Shown here piece after piece: positions 43,073 through 51,818 of a stretch of 55,597 bases of DNA. The notes beneath the pieces were generated by a model, which saw only the letters and a list, made by a program, of their open reading frames with translations, was not told the DNA's origin and did no database searches. The stretch is from Bacteroidota bacterium (GTDB lineage: Bacteria; Bacteroidota; Bacteroidia; Flavobacteriales; Flavobacteriaceae), in assembly GCA_027593245.1 (NCBI GenBank), contig JAQCJC010000003.1, positions 1-55,597 on the forward strand. Reading direction: 5' to 3'. How positions within the stretch are numbered: position 1 is the first letter of the stretch; every line of letters begins with the position of its first letter. Both the position numbers and the translations under genes were made by a program.

Positions 43073-44971
43073 ATGAGTGATGCAATCAAACACGAATGTG
43101 GCATAGCCCATGTTCGCCTTTTAAAGCCCTTAGATTTTTACAAAGAAAAGTATGGCACTGCTTTTTATGGGATAAACAAGATGTACCTGATCATGGAAAA
43201 GCAGCACAATAGAGGACAGGACGGTGCTGGTTTTGCAAGTATAAAATTGGACATGAGCCCTGGAGAGCGCTACATAAGCCGTGTGCGCTCTGTTACCCAA
43301 CAACCCATTCAAGATGTGTTTGAGCAAATCAACGAACGTATTAATACCGTCTTGGTGAATAACCCTGAATGCACTAATGACACCGCATTACAAAAGAGAA
43401 TGGTGCCCTACCTTGGGGAGGTCATGCTTGGCCATGTTCGCTATGGAACATTTGGGAAAAACAGTGTTGAAAGTGTACATCCGTTCCTGAGACAAAATAA
43501 CTGGATGCACCGCAACCTAATCTTAGCAGGAAATTTTAACATGACTAATGTTCGTCACTTGTTTAAGAATTTAGTAGAAATTGGCCAGCACCCAAAAGAG
43601 TACACAGATACGATTACAATCATGGAGCGTATTGGACATTTCTTGGATGATGCGGTTTCAAAAGTGTATAAAAAATTAAAAAAGGAAGGCTATACTAAAA
43701 TGGAATGTTCTCCTTTAATTGCTGAACGCCTAAATCTCAAGAAGATTTTAAAAAAATCTGCAAAAAATTGGGACGGAGGGTATGCAATGGCGGGTATGCT
43801 TGGCCACGGCGATTCATTTGTTTTACGCGATCCGGCTGGGATCCGCCCAGCGTATTACTACATGGATGATGAGGTAGTTGTTGTGGCTTCAGAACGACCG
43901 GTAATTCAAACCGTTTTTAATGTGGATTACCACTCTGTTCAAGAGCTACCTCCTGGACATGCTATTATCACCAAAAAATCTGGGGAAACCAAAATAAATA
44001 AAATTTTAGAACCCACAGAACGTAAGGCCTGTTCTTTTGAGCGGATTTATTTTTCGAGAGGTAGCGACGTTGAAATATATAAAGAACGAAAATTATTAGG
44101 AAAACTTATTGTTCCAGAAGTTTTGAAACATATCAATAATGATATTAAAAATACAGTTTTTTCATTCATACCTAATACTGCCGAAACCTCCTTTTTTGGT
44201 ATGGTTGAATCCGTTGAGGCATTTTTAAATAAAACAAAAACAGATGAAATTTTGGAGGGAAGACGCTCTTTGTCAGCAGAAAAAGTAACTCAAATTTTAT
44301 CGCAACATACAAGAATAGAAAAAATCGCAATTAAGGATGTAAAACTTAGAACCTTTATAACTGAAGACAGCAGTAGGGACGATTTGGTAGCACACGTATA
44401 TGACATTACATATGGCGTTGTAAAAAAAGAAGACAATTTAGTTATTATTGACGACAGCATCGTGCGCGGGACAACACTAAAGAAAAGTATATTAAAAATG
44501 TTGGACCGCCTATCCCCTAAAAAAATTGTAGTGGTGTCTTCAGCACCACAAATCCGCTACCCCGATTGCTACGGCATTGATATGGCAAATTTAGAAGGTT
44601 TGGTTGCGTTTAGAGCGGCACTAGCACTACTAAAAGACCACAAGCAAGATCAGCTCATTGATGATGTTTACGCCAAATGCAAGGCGCAAGAACATTTGAG
44701 TGACAGCGAGATAAAGAACTTTGTTAAAGAGATTTATTCACCATTTTCTGCAGATCAGATATCAAGCAAAATAGCTGATTTACTCAGCAGGGATGAGATA
44801 AATGCTGAGGTTGTAATCATTTTTCAAACCATTGAAAATTTACACAAGGCTTGCCCGGATAATTTAGGAGACTGGTATTTTACAGGAAATTACCCAACTG
44901 ACGGAGGAAATCGCGTAGTTAATCAAGCGTTTATAAATTTTTACGAAGGAAAAAATGAGCGCGCCTACTAA
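43073..44971 (+). CDS. purF: amidophosphoribosyltransferase, long form
   Basis: PurF transfers ammonia from glutamine to PRPP, the first committed step of purine synthesis. The N-terminal nucleophile is C9 after a short leader (MSDAIKHECGIA), followed by the glutaminase phrase QHNRGQDGAGFAS. The phosphoribosyltransferase half has the PRPP loop VIIDDSIVRGTTLKKS. The protein is 632 residues, about 125 longer than E. coli PurF, with additional segments between the two domains (residues ~340-440) and a helical C-terminal tail. Long forms seem usual in flavobacteria. A 20-bp tandem repeat begins at the stop codon. Confidence 0.9.
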   Translation: MSDAIKHECGIAHVRLLKPLDFYKEKYGTAFYGINKMYLIMEKQHNRGQDGAGFASIKLDMSPGERYISRVRSVTQQPIQDVFEQINERINTVLVNNPECTNDTALQKRMVPYLGEVMLGHVRYGTFGKNSVESVHPFLRQNNWMHRNLILAGNFNMTNVRHLFKNLVEIGQHPKEYTDTITIMERIGHFLDDAVSKVYKKLKKEGYTKMECSPLIAERLNLKKILKKSAKNWDGGYAMAGMLGHGDSFVLRDPAGIRPAYYYMDDEVVVVASERPVIQTVFNVDYHSVQELPPGHAIITKKSGETKINKILEPTERKACSFERIYFSRGSDVEIYKERKLLGKLIVPEVLKHINNDIKNTVFSFIPNTAETSFFGMVESVEAFLNKTKTDEILEGRRSLSAEKVTQILSQHTRIEKIAIKDVKLRTFITEDSSRDDLVAHVYDITYGVVKKEDNLVIIDDSIVRGTTLKKSILKMLDRLSPKKIVVVSSAPQIRYPDCYGIDMANLEGLVAFRAALALLKDHKQDQLIDDVYAKCKAQEHLSDSEIKNFVKEIYSPFSADQISSKIADLLSRDEINAEVVIIFQTIENLHKACPDNLGDWYFTGNYPTDGGNRVVNQAFINFYEGKNERAY

Positions 44972-45014
44972 AAAAGTGCATTTCGTCTAAAAAAAGTGCA
45001 TTTCGTCTAAAAAA
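44970..45014. repeat. two tandem 20-bp direct repeats after purF
   Basis: The unit AAAAAGTGCATTTCGTCTAA occurs twice without change at 44971-44990 and 44991-45010, plus four further matching bases. It starts inside the purF TAA stop. The 20-base period puts both GTGCATTTCGTCT cores on the same DNA face. It is not a hairpin and is separate from the terminator at 45092. Its role is unknown. Confidence 0.85.
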
Positions 45015-45091
45015 CAAAAAGGCTAATTAATTAAAGTATATATTTGATTCACCATAACATAAGTAGGTTAAGTTCATGGTAGATTTGGGGC

Positions 45092-45121
45092 AAAAAAGGT
45101 GAACATCTGTTCACCTTTTTT
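45092..45121. terminator. bidirectional terminator between purF and superoxide dismutase
   Basis: A perfect inverted repeat, AAAAAAGGTGAAC - ATCT - GTTCACCTTTTTT, has T-runs on both strands between two convergent genes. The 77 bases between it and the direct repeats hold no gene that I can see. Confidence 0.92.
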
Positions 45122-45145
45122 ATTTATACACGATATTTTGTGTGC

Positions 45146-45754
45146 TTATTTCGCTGCCGCAAAACGTTTTGCTACTTCATTCCAGTTGATTACATTAAAA
45201 AATGCATTGATATAGTCTGGACGTCTGTTTTGATAATTTAAGTAATAAGCATGTTCCCATACGTCAATACCTAAAATTGGAGCGCCGCCACATGATACAC
45301 CCGGCATGAGCGGGTTGTCTTGATTAGGCGTAGCACACACTTCCACTTTACCGCCTTTGTGGACGCAAAGCCAAGCCCATCCAGAGCCAAACTGTGTTGC
45401 AGCGGCATTTGAGAACGCAAACTTAAAGTCTTCAAAAGAACCATAAGCTTCTAGGATTGCATCTTTTAATTCTCCTGAAAGTTCGCCTTTATCAATTGGG
45501 CTCATTACCTCCCAAAATAAGCTGTGGTTATAAAATCCACCACCATTATTCCTAACCGCTTTGTTACTCATGTCCAAAGAGCTTAATATTGATTCAATAC
45601 TCTCGTTTTCTAATACTGTTCCTGAAATAGCAGCGTTTAATTTTGTGGTGTATCCGTTGTGATGCTTAGAGTGGTGGATTTCCATTGTTCTTGCATCAAT
45701 ATTTGGTTCTAATGCATCGTAAGCATAGTTTAATTTTGGTAATTCAAAAGCCAT
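45146..45754 (-). CDS. sodA: superoxide dismutase (Mn/Fe family, probably Mn)
   Basis: SOD converts superoxide to oxygen and hydrogen peroxide. Metal ligands are H27, H77, D164 and H168 ([20 protein letters not shown]). The glutamine Q145 in [11 protein letters not shown], together with [13 protein letters not shown], favours manganese over iron; cambialistic use cannot be excluded. The length of 202 residues is normal and there is no signal peptide, so it is cytoplasmic. It supports oxygen defence together with the Bat operon. It is divergent from the helicase-nuclease gene. Confidence 0.95.
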   Translation of the reverse strand: MAFELPKLNYAYDALEPNIDARTMEIHHSKHHNGYTTKLNAAISGTVLENESIESILSSLDMSNKAVRNNGGGFYNHSLFWEVMSPIDKGELSGELKDAILEAYGSFEDFKFAFSNAAATQFGSGWAWLCVHKGGKVEVCATPNQDNPLMPGVSCGGAPILGIDVWEHAYYLNYQNRRPDYINAFFNVINWNEVAKRFAAAK

Positions 45755-45785
45755 GTTATTATTTTTAAGGTTAAATACTTTAAAT

Positions 45786-45793
45786 CAAATTTA
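45786..45793 (-). promoter_or_regulatory. possible -10 element for the SOD gene
   Basis: TAAATTTG on the minus strand fits TAnnTTTG, 31 bases before the SOD ATG. The nearest TTG is only 12 bases upstream, so the -33 is weak. Confidence 0.4.
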
Positions 45794-45860
45794 CGATTTT
45801 CCATTCAAATTAAATTAAGGATGTGATTTAGATTGTTTATTTTGGTATAAATTTTATTTA

Positions 45861-48800
45861 GTGAGCGGCTCATCATTCAAGATATACAATGCTTCTGCTG
45901 GAAGCGGCAAAACCTATACTTTAGTCAAGGATTACTTAAAAATAGTACTGACTTCAGAAGCTTATTTACCTCACCGTCATGTACTTGCAATTACATTCAC
46001 GAACAAAGCTGTGGACGAAATGAAAAGGCGTATTGTCGCAGCCCTACTTCGCTTTTCGTCGTCAAACATCCTAACCACAAAAGACGATTTATTTGCTGAC
46101 CTTACTCATGAACTGAGTTTAAGTCCAGAAAAAATCCATGGTAAAGCAAGAAAATTAATCCGGAAAATATTACACAATTATGGCGGATTTGATGTATCCA
46201 CAATTGACAAATTTAATCAACGGCTTATACGAACATTTGCCTATGATCTCCGAATTCCTGTAAATTTTGAGGTAGAGTTAGATACAGACAGCTTGTTGCA
46301 AAAAGCCGTTGATCAGATGATTTCAAAAACAGGAAAAGACAAGGCGCTTACTAAAGTTCTTGTGGCCTATGCTCTTTCTAAATCAGAGGATGATAAAAGC
46401 TGGGACATTGCCTTGGACTTGTATAAATCAGCAAAATTACTCACTCAAGAAACGGCTCTTCCATATTTGGAGCGCTTATCCAATCAAAAATTAGCTGCAT
46501 TTGAAGGCCTGAAAGCCACTCTCGAAAGAGAATATAAGGCATTAGAGCATCAAATAACAGAGGCCGCGACTCAAGTTTTAGACCTTATTGTTGGGCAAGG
46601 ACTGACTTTTGGTGATTTTTATAAGGGCTCCTTACCTAAGCATTTTGCAGCCCTTACAGCCAAAAAATATAATATTAAATTTGATCTGGTTTGGCAAAAG
46701 AATATCGAGACAACTCCTTTGTATACAAAGAACACCCCAGAAAGCATTTCACAAAAAATAGATGCTTTACGATCGGATTTAGTAGTCGCCTTTTTGAGTA
46801 CAAAGCAAGCTGTTTATCGCTTACGTTATCTTCTAAATATCCGCAAAAATATCACACCAGTTTCTGTTTTAACTCTTATTCAAAATGAAATCAATGCGAT
46901 CAAGGAGGCGCAAAATATTATATTAATTTCAGAATTTAATACCATTATTGGGAAAGAAATCAAGACCCAACCCGCACCTTTTATATATGAAAGAATTGGT
47001 GAGAAATTTAATCATTATTTTATTGATGAATTTCAGGACACCTCAGAACTGCAGTGGACAAACCTCGCCCCTTTAATTACAAACGCTTTAGCAGCAGGGA
47101 AGGGCAGTGTGCTACTGGTGGGTGATGCAAAACAATCGATTTATCGTTGGCGAGGGGGTAAGCCAGAGCAGTTTATGAGTCTTATTAACAATCAACATAC
47201 ACTTCCGCTTGATGCACGTGTTGCTAATTTGCCGACAAATTACAGAAGCTGTAGAGAAGTAGTCAAATTTAATAATGACTTCTTCAACTTCTGCTCAAAA
47301 GCAGTTTTCTCTGAGGCTACACATCAGAACCTTTATTTATCCGCAACTCAAGAACAGAACAAAACTAAGCCGGGATATGTTCAGCTTTCTTTTTTAGATT
47401 TTGACCAAGGCTCTGACAAAGAAGCGCTCTACGCAGAAGAAGTGTATAAGAACATTAGTATATATAAAGCTTCTAATCCTGACGCCAAATATAAAGACAT
47501 TTGTGTATTGGTGCGCAAACGCAAGGAAGGGGTTGCTGTTGCAACCTACTTGAGCTCCAAAGGCATTGATATTATTTCTAACGAAACACTTCTTATAGCC
47601 GAATCAAAGGAAGTCAAGTTTATCATCAATATTTTCTCATTCCTCAAAGACAATACGGACACTACAGCGAAATTAAATATTTTGAATTATTTGATTAGCC
47701 GAAACAATGTCACGGACGGGCATCAGTTTCGATTGAATTATTTGCACTTAGATTTCTTGTCGTATTTTGCGTCATTTTCACAATTCAATATCAATTTCGA
47801 CCCCCAGACAGCGATTCAGCTGTCTGTGTATGAGTTGGCGGAATACATTATATCTACATTTCATTTGGTTCAAAACATGAATTCACACATTCAATTTTTC
47901 TTGGACATTGTTTTTGACTTTACTCAAAAAAAGTCGTCGAGTATTGCCCCGTTTTTGACTTATTTTGAACACAATAAAGAAAAGCTTAGTATTGTTTCTC
48001 CCGAGGGGATGGATGCAGTACAGATTATGACTGTGCACAAAGCCAAGGGGCTAGAGTTTCCTATTGTTATTTTCCCTTTTGCAGAACTAAGTATTTATAA
48101 AGAAATTGAACCTAAAGAATGGATGCCAACACAAGAGCTAGATGATAATTTTCCATATTTTTTGATCAATTACAACAAAGATCTTGAGCATTATGGTACT
48201 GAGGGTAAAGCCAGATATAAGGCGCACCAGGCCAAGTTGGAATTAGATAATATTAATTTGCTTTATGTTGCTTTTACCCGTGCTGCTGAGCAGCTTTACA
48301 TTATAGGAAATCGATCATCAGCAAACAAATCAAAAGCAGATTTAAAGACATATTCAGACATTCTTATTGGATTTCTAAAATCTACAGGAAGGTGGAGTAC
48401 TGGAGTTTCTAGATATACCTTTGGTTCAATGCAGCCAATTGCTGCTCTCGATGCCCCACAATATCCAATGCAGCTGCAAAGAAAATTTGTTTCAACACTA
48501 AAAACCCAACTCAATGTTTCTATGGCCTTAAAAGCTGATTATTTTTGGGACAGTGCTCAAAAAGAAGCTATTGAAAAAGGAAACTTAATCCACCTGTTAT
48601 TAGCTAGAGTTTATTTGTCATCAGATATTGAAATGACAATTAACACTTCTTTAGAGGAAGGGTTAATTTCACCAGAGCAAAGCCAACCGCTTTTTAAAAT
48701 TCTAGAATCTATCGTTTTCCACCCACAACTTAAGTTGTATTTTAGCCCTGGTATTGAGGTGTATAACGAACGCGAGATTATGACTGGTTCAGGCCAAATT

Positions 48801-48995
48801 ATTATACCAGATCGGCTCATTGTAAACGCGAATGGCAAGGCTGTAATAATTGACTATAAGACCGGGCAATATTTGGAAAAACACCAACAGCAGCTACAAA
48901 CTTATGCTTCTGTTGTCCAGCAATTGGGGTATATTGTGGAGAAAAAAATATTGGTGTACATTCACCCAGAACTTACAATCAAAATGGTTATATAA
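45861..48995 (+). CDS. AddA-like UvrD helicase-nuclease
   Basis: This 1044-residue protein is the helicase-nuclease partner of an AddAB-type double-strand break resection enzyme. Walker A is NASAGSGKTYTLVKDYL (K17). Motif Ia reads AITFTNKAVDEMKRR, Walker B YFIDEFQDTSELQW, motif III LLVGDAKQSIYRWRGG, and motif V VQIMTVHKAKGLEFPIVIF. The C-terminal nuclease shows the PD-(D/E)XK core KAVIIDYKTGQY. The start is GTG at 45861. The likely AddB partner is at 51819, separated by kbl and an ompA gene. RecBCD is the alternative, but there is no RecC/RecD here. Confidence 0.92.
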   Translation: MSGSSFKIYNASAGSGKTYTLVKDYLKIVLTSEAYLPHRHVLAITFTNKAVDEMKRRIVAALLRFSSSNILTTKDDLFADLTHELSLSPEKIHGKARKLIRKILHNYGGFDVSTIDKFNQRLIRTFAYDLRIPVNFEVELDTDSLLQKAVDQMISKTGKDKALTKVLVAYALSKSEDDKSWDIALDLYKSAKLLTQETALPYLERLSNQKLAAFEGLKATLEREYKALEHQITEAATQVLDLIVGQGLTFGDFYKGSLPKHFAALTAKKYNIKFDLVWQKNIETTPLYTKNTPESISQKIDALRSDLVVAFLSTKQAVYRLRYLLNIRKNITPVSVLTLIQNEINAIKEAQNIILISEFNTIIGKEIKTQPAPFIYERIGEKFNHYFIDEFQDTSELQWTNLAPLITNALAAGKGSVLLVGDAKQSIYRWRGGKPEQFMSLINNQHTLPLDARVANLPTNYRSCREVVKFNNDFFNFCSKAVFSEATHQNLYLSATQEQNKTKPGYVQLSFLDFDQGSDKEALYAEEVYKNISIYKASNPDAKYKDICVLVRKRKEGVAVATYLSSKGIDIISNETLLIAESKEVKFIINIFSFLKDNTDTTAKLNILNYLISRNNVTDGHQFRLNYLHLDFLSYFASFSQFNINFDPQTAIQLSVYELAEYIISTFHLVQNMNSHIQFFLDIVFDFTQKKSSSIAPFLTYFEHNKEKLSIVSPEGMDAVQIMTVHKAKGLEFPIVIFPFAELSIYKEIEPKEWMPTQELDDNFPYFLINYNKDLEHYGTEGKARYKAHQAKLELDNINLLYVAFTRAAEQLYIIGNRSSANKSKADLKTYSDILIGFLKSTGRWSTGVSRYTFGSMQPIAALDAPQYPMQLQRKFVSTLKTQLNVSMALKADYFWDSAQKEAIEKGNLIHLLLARVYLSSDIEMTINTSLEEGLISPEQSQPLFKILESIVFHPQLKLYFSPGIEVYNEREIMTGSGQIIIPDRLIVNANGKAVIIDYKTGQYLEKHQQQLQTYASVVQQLGYIVEKKILVYIHPELTIKMVI

Positions 48996-49005
48996 ATAAT
49001 TTCCC

Positions 49006-50202
49006 ATGTATACGTCTATTAAAAAACATTTAGAACAAGAACTGCAAGCCATAAAGGCACAAGGGTTATACAAAGAAGAGCGTATTATCGTATCCTCTCA
49101 AGGCCCAGAAATCACGCTAGATACAGGACAAAAGGTGTTGAATTTTTGCGCCAATAATTATTTGGGCCTCGCCAATCATCCTGAAGTTATTCAAGCTGCA
49201 AAGGACAGCATGGATACCCATGGATTTGGAATGGCTTCCGTTCGATTTATTTGTGGGACTCAGGATATACACAAACAACTAGAGCAAAAAATTGCACATT
49301 TTTATCAAACAGAAGATACCATATTGTATGCTGCAGCTTTTGATGCTAATGGCGGAGTTTTTGAACCACTTTTAAGCGCAGAGGATGCGATCATTTCAGA
49401 CAGTTTAAACCACGCCTCTATTATAGATGGTGTGCGCTTGTGTAAAGCCATGCGTTTTCGTTATAAGAATAACAACATGGCGGATTTAGAAACTCAATTA
49501 CAAGCTGCTGACTCTAGTGGCGCGCGCTTTAAAATTATTGTAACAGATGGCGTCTTTTCTATGGACGGTTTACTTGCCCCTCTTGATGCTATTTGTGATC
49601 TGGCAGATAAGTATGATGCCTTGGTTATGATTGATGAGTGTCATGCAGCGGGATTTATAGGCAAAACAGGGGTTGGCACATTGGAGGACAAGAATGTTTT
49701 GGGGCGAATAGACATTATAACAGGCACCTTAGGCAAGGCGCTTGGAGGAGGCATGGGAGGTTATACTACCGGCAAAAAAGAGATTATATCTATGTTGCGC
49801 CAACGGTCTAGACCTTATTTGTTTTCAAATTCATTAGCGCCGGCCTTGGTAGGTGCCTCCATTAAAGTTTTTGATTTATTATCAAATGATACTAGTTTAC
49901 GAGATCGCCTTGAACACAATACAAATTATTTTAAAGAAGGCATAAGAAATCTTGGATTTGACATTATTGATGGTGATTCTGCAATAGTACCCGTGATGCT
50001 CTATGATGCAAAGTTGGCTCAAAAAATGGCAAGCTTACTTCTTAAACAAGGGATTTACGTCATAGGGTTTTTTTTCCCTGTCGTACCAAGAGAAAAAGCT
50101 AGAATCCGTGTACAACTCTCCGCAGCTCATGAAAAATCACACCTTGACAAGGCAATTGCCGCGTTTAAAAGTGTTGGAAAAACCTTGAATATTATTAGTT
50201 AA
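49006..50202 (+). CDS. kbl: glycine C-acetyltransferase (2-amino-3-ketobutyrate CoA ligase)
   Basis: Kbl cleaves 2-amino-3-ketobutyrate with CoA to glycine and acetyl-CoA in threonine breakdown. The PLP lysine lies in [19 protein letters not shown]. The preceding [21 protein letters not shown] and the N-terminal [15 protein letters not shown] are typical of the alpha-oxoamine synthase family, and the 398-residue length suits Kbl. The usual partner, threonine 3-dehydrogenase, is not adjacent. Related enzymes (serine palmitoyltransferase, BioF) are possible but match less well. It starts 10 bases after the helicase stop. Confidence 0.93.
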   Translation: MYTSIKKHLEQELQAIKAQGLYKEERIIVSSQGPEITLDTGQKVLNFCANNYLGLANHPEVIQAAKDSMDTHGFGMASVRFICGTQDIHKQLEQKIAHFYQTEDTILYAAAFDANGGVFEPLLSAEDAIISDSLNHASIIDGVRLCKAMRFRYKNNNMADLETQLQAADSSGARFKIIVTDGVFSMDGLLAPLDAICDLADKYDALVMIDECHAAGFIGKTGVGTLEDKNVLGRIDIITGTLGKALGGGMGGYTTGKKEIISMLRQRSRPYLFSNSLAPALVGASIKVFDLLSNDTSLRDRLEHNTNYFKEGIRNLGFDIIDGDSAIVPVMLYDAKLAQKMASLLLKQGIYVIGFFFPVVPREKARIRVQLSAAHEKSHLDKAIAAFKSVGKTLNIIS

Positions 50203-50224
50203 TCTACTGGTTTTTAGTTGTTTA

Positions 50225-50248
50225 TGTGAAAAAAGTGTATTTTTCACA
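50225..50248. repeat. inverted repeat between kbl and ompA
   Basis: TGTGAAAAA - 6 bases - TTTTTCACA is a perfect 9-bp inverted repeat 22 bases after kbl and just upstream of the ompA promoter. It could end kbl transcription (no terminal T-run beyond the arm) or be an operator. Confidence 0.45.
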
Positions 50249-50256
50249 CATTATAT

Positions 50257-50286
50257 TTGTTTAGTGAACTTTACGTATTACTTTTG
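50257..50286 (+). promoter_or_regulatory. promoter of the OmpA porin gene
   Basis: TTG (50257-50259), a 19-base spacer and TACTTTTG (50279-50286) match the Bacteroidota consensus exactly. A second -10-like box, TATATTTG (50252-50259), overlaps the -33. The leader to the ATG at 50324 is about 30 bases, suiting a highly expressed gene. Confidence 0.7.
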
Positions 50287-50323
50287 CAATGAATTTAACT
50301 TCTATCAAAATAAAAAAATAATT

Positions 50324-51751
50324 ATGAAAAATTTAAAAAGGTTAGCACTTTCTATCATGCTTGTCATGTTTGTTGCTAACGTAAATGCTCAAGACGATAA
50401 AAACCCTTGGCAAATCACCGTTGGTGTTAACGCTGTGGATGTATATCCTGTTGGAGAGGGCTCACCACAAGGAGAGCTCTTTGACGAGTTCTACAATGTT
50501 GAAGGGCACTGGAATTTTGTTCCTTCTCTATCTTCAATTTCTGTTTCTAAATACCTTACGGACAACTTTTCTTTTGGTGTTTCTGGGTCTTTTAACATCA
50601 TTGAAAAATGGGGATCTGATAATGCAACAAATGAAAATATTTCTGTCGATGAATTGAAGTACTATGCGCTTGACGCAACAGTAAAGTATTCACTAAGAGA
50701 TTTAGCTAATTTTGGAAACTTCGAGCCTTTCCTTGGCTTAGGTGGAGGTTACACATGGATTGAAGAAGGACCTTACAACACAAATGACAACGGTAGTACT
50801 GCAAGTGAACTTATCGGTGCAGGAACAGTAAATGGGACCGTAGGTGTTTCATACTGGTTCTCTGACAACATTGGCTTGACTTACCAGTCAACATATAAGC
50901 ACTCTTTTCAAGACTACTTAACAAAGCATTTCCAACATAATGTTGGTCTTTCAATTAACTTTGGAGGTACAGATACAGATGGCGATGGCGTTTATGACAA
51001 AAAAGACGCTTGTCCTGAAGTTCCTGGTCTAGCTGAGTTTAATGGATGTCCAGATTCAGATGGTGACGGCATTCAAGATTCTGAGGATGTTTGTCCACAA
51101 GTAGCAGGTTTAGCCGAATTTAATGGTTGTGCCGACATTGACGGAGACGGTGTTTCTGATGACAAAGACAGCTGCCCTAGTGAAGCAGGATTAGCAGCTC
51201 TAAACGGCTGTCCTGATTCAGATAACGATGGTGTTGCTAACGCAGATGACAAGTGTCCTAACGAAGCTGGTGACGCTGCAAATGGTGGTTGCCCATGGCC
51301 AGATACGGACGGAGATTCAGTTTTAGACAAGGATGATGAATGCCCGAATGATCCAGGAACAGTAGCAAACAACGGCTGCCCAGAAGCGCCAAATGAAGAG
51401 ATACAAGCTCAATTGACAAGCTATGCAAGAACAATAAACTTTTCAACTGGAAAATCTGATATTGAAGATGCTGCTACTGAAACGCTAGAAGCAATCGTGG
51501 CAATTCTTAAAGAATACCCAAAAGCAAATTTTGTAGTTGAAGGACATACAGACAGCACTGCTTCTGAACAATTCAACCAAAAGCTTTCTGAAGAAAGAGC
51601 AGCAACAGTCGTTGGCTTTTTAATATCTAATGGAGTTGATGCTTCAAGATTGTCGTCTGTTGGCTTTGGTGAAAATTCACCAATTGCTTCTAATGATACT
51701 TCTGAGGGAAGAGCTACAAACAGAAGAGTTGAGGTAAAACTTGCGAATTAA
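50324..51751 (+). CDS. OmpA-family outer membrane protein with thrombospondin type-3 repeats
   Basis: The protein has a signal peptide ([23 protein letters not shown]), then an eight-strand-type beta-barrel (about 24-215), five calcium-binding TSP type-3 repeats (about 217-355, each with DxDGDGxxDxxDxCP), and a C-terminal OmpA peptidoglycan-binding domain ([22 protein letters not shown] ... [12 protein letters not shown]). It links the outer membrane to the cell wall. The ORF track begins at a GTG 60 bases earlier; I choose the ATG at 50324 because it opens the signal peptide and follows the promoter at a sensible distance (475 residues). Its own promoter and terminator suggest a separate abundant transcript. 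Confidence 0.95.
   Translation: MKNLKRLALSIMLVMFVANVNAQDDKNPWQITVGVNAVDVYPVGEGSPQGELFDEFYNVEGHWNFVPSLSSISVSKYLTDNFSFGVSGSFNIIEKWGSDNATNENISVDELKYYALDATVKYSLRDLANFGNFEPFLGLGGGYTWIEEGPYNTNDNGSTASELIGAGTVNGTVGVSYWFSDNIGLTYQSTYKHSFQDYLTKHFQHNVGLSINFGGTDTDGDGVYDKKDACPEVPGLAEFNGCPDSDGDGIQDSEDVCPQVAGLAEFNGCADIDGDGVSDDKDSCPSEAGLAALNGCPDSDNDGVANADDKCPNEAGDAANGGCPWPDTDGDSVLDKDDECPNDPGTVANNGCPEAPNEEIQAQLTSYARTINFSTGKSDIEDAATETLEAIVAILKEYPKANFVVEGHTDSTASEQFNQKLSEERAATVVGFLISNGVDASRLSSVGFGENSPIASNDTSEGRATNRRVEVKLAN
50972..51388 (+). repeat. coding repeats: five TSP type-3 units
   Basis: This segment of the OmpA gene encodes five imperfect units ending in NGCPD, NGCAD, NGCPD, GGCPWP and NGCPE. The DNA copies are diverged, so this is a protein-level repeat rather than a recent DNA expansion. 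Confidence 0.85.
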
Positions 51752-51776
51752 TCGTTTAAACCTCAAAAATATATTT

Positions 51777-51806
51777 AAAAACGCTTCGCTTTTGCGAAGC
51801 GTTTTT
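51777..51806 (+). terminator. terminator of the OmpA porin gene
   Basis: AAAAACGCTTCGC - TTTT - GCGAAGCGTTTTTT is a strong GC-rich hairpin with a T-run, 25 bases after the stop and just before the AddB-like gene. The latter must then be transcribed by read-through or from an unseen promoter. Confidence 0.92.
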
Positions 51807-51818
51807 TATTTTTAGGGT

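Noticed and set aside
50264-50323. Upstream GTG start of the OmpA ORF in the track
   Set aside because: The added 20 residues precede a perfect signal peptide and overlap the promoter; the ATG at 50324 is the better start.
50972-51388. Possible DNA tandem array or CRISPR-like periodicity
   Set aside because: The periodicity comes from diverged thrombospondin type-3 repeats inside a coding gene; DNA units are not identical and there are no spacers.
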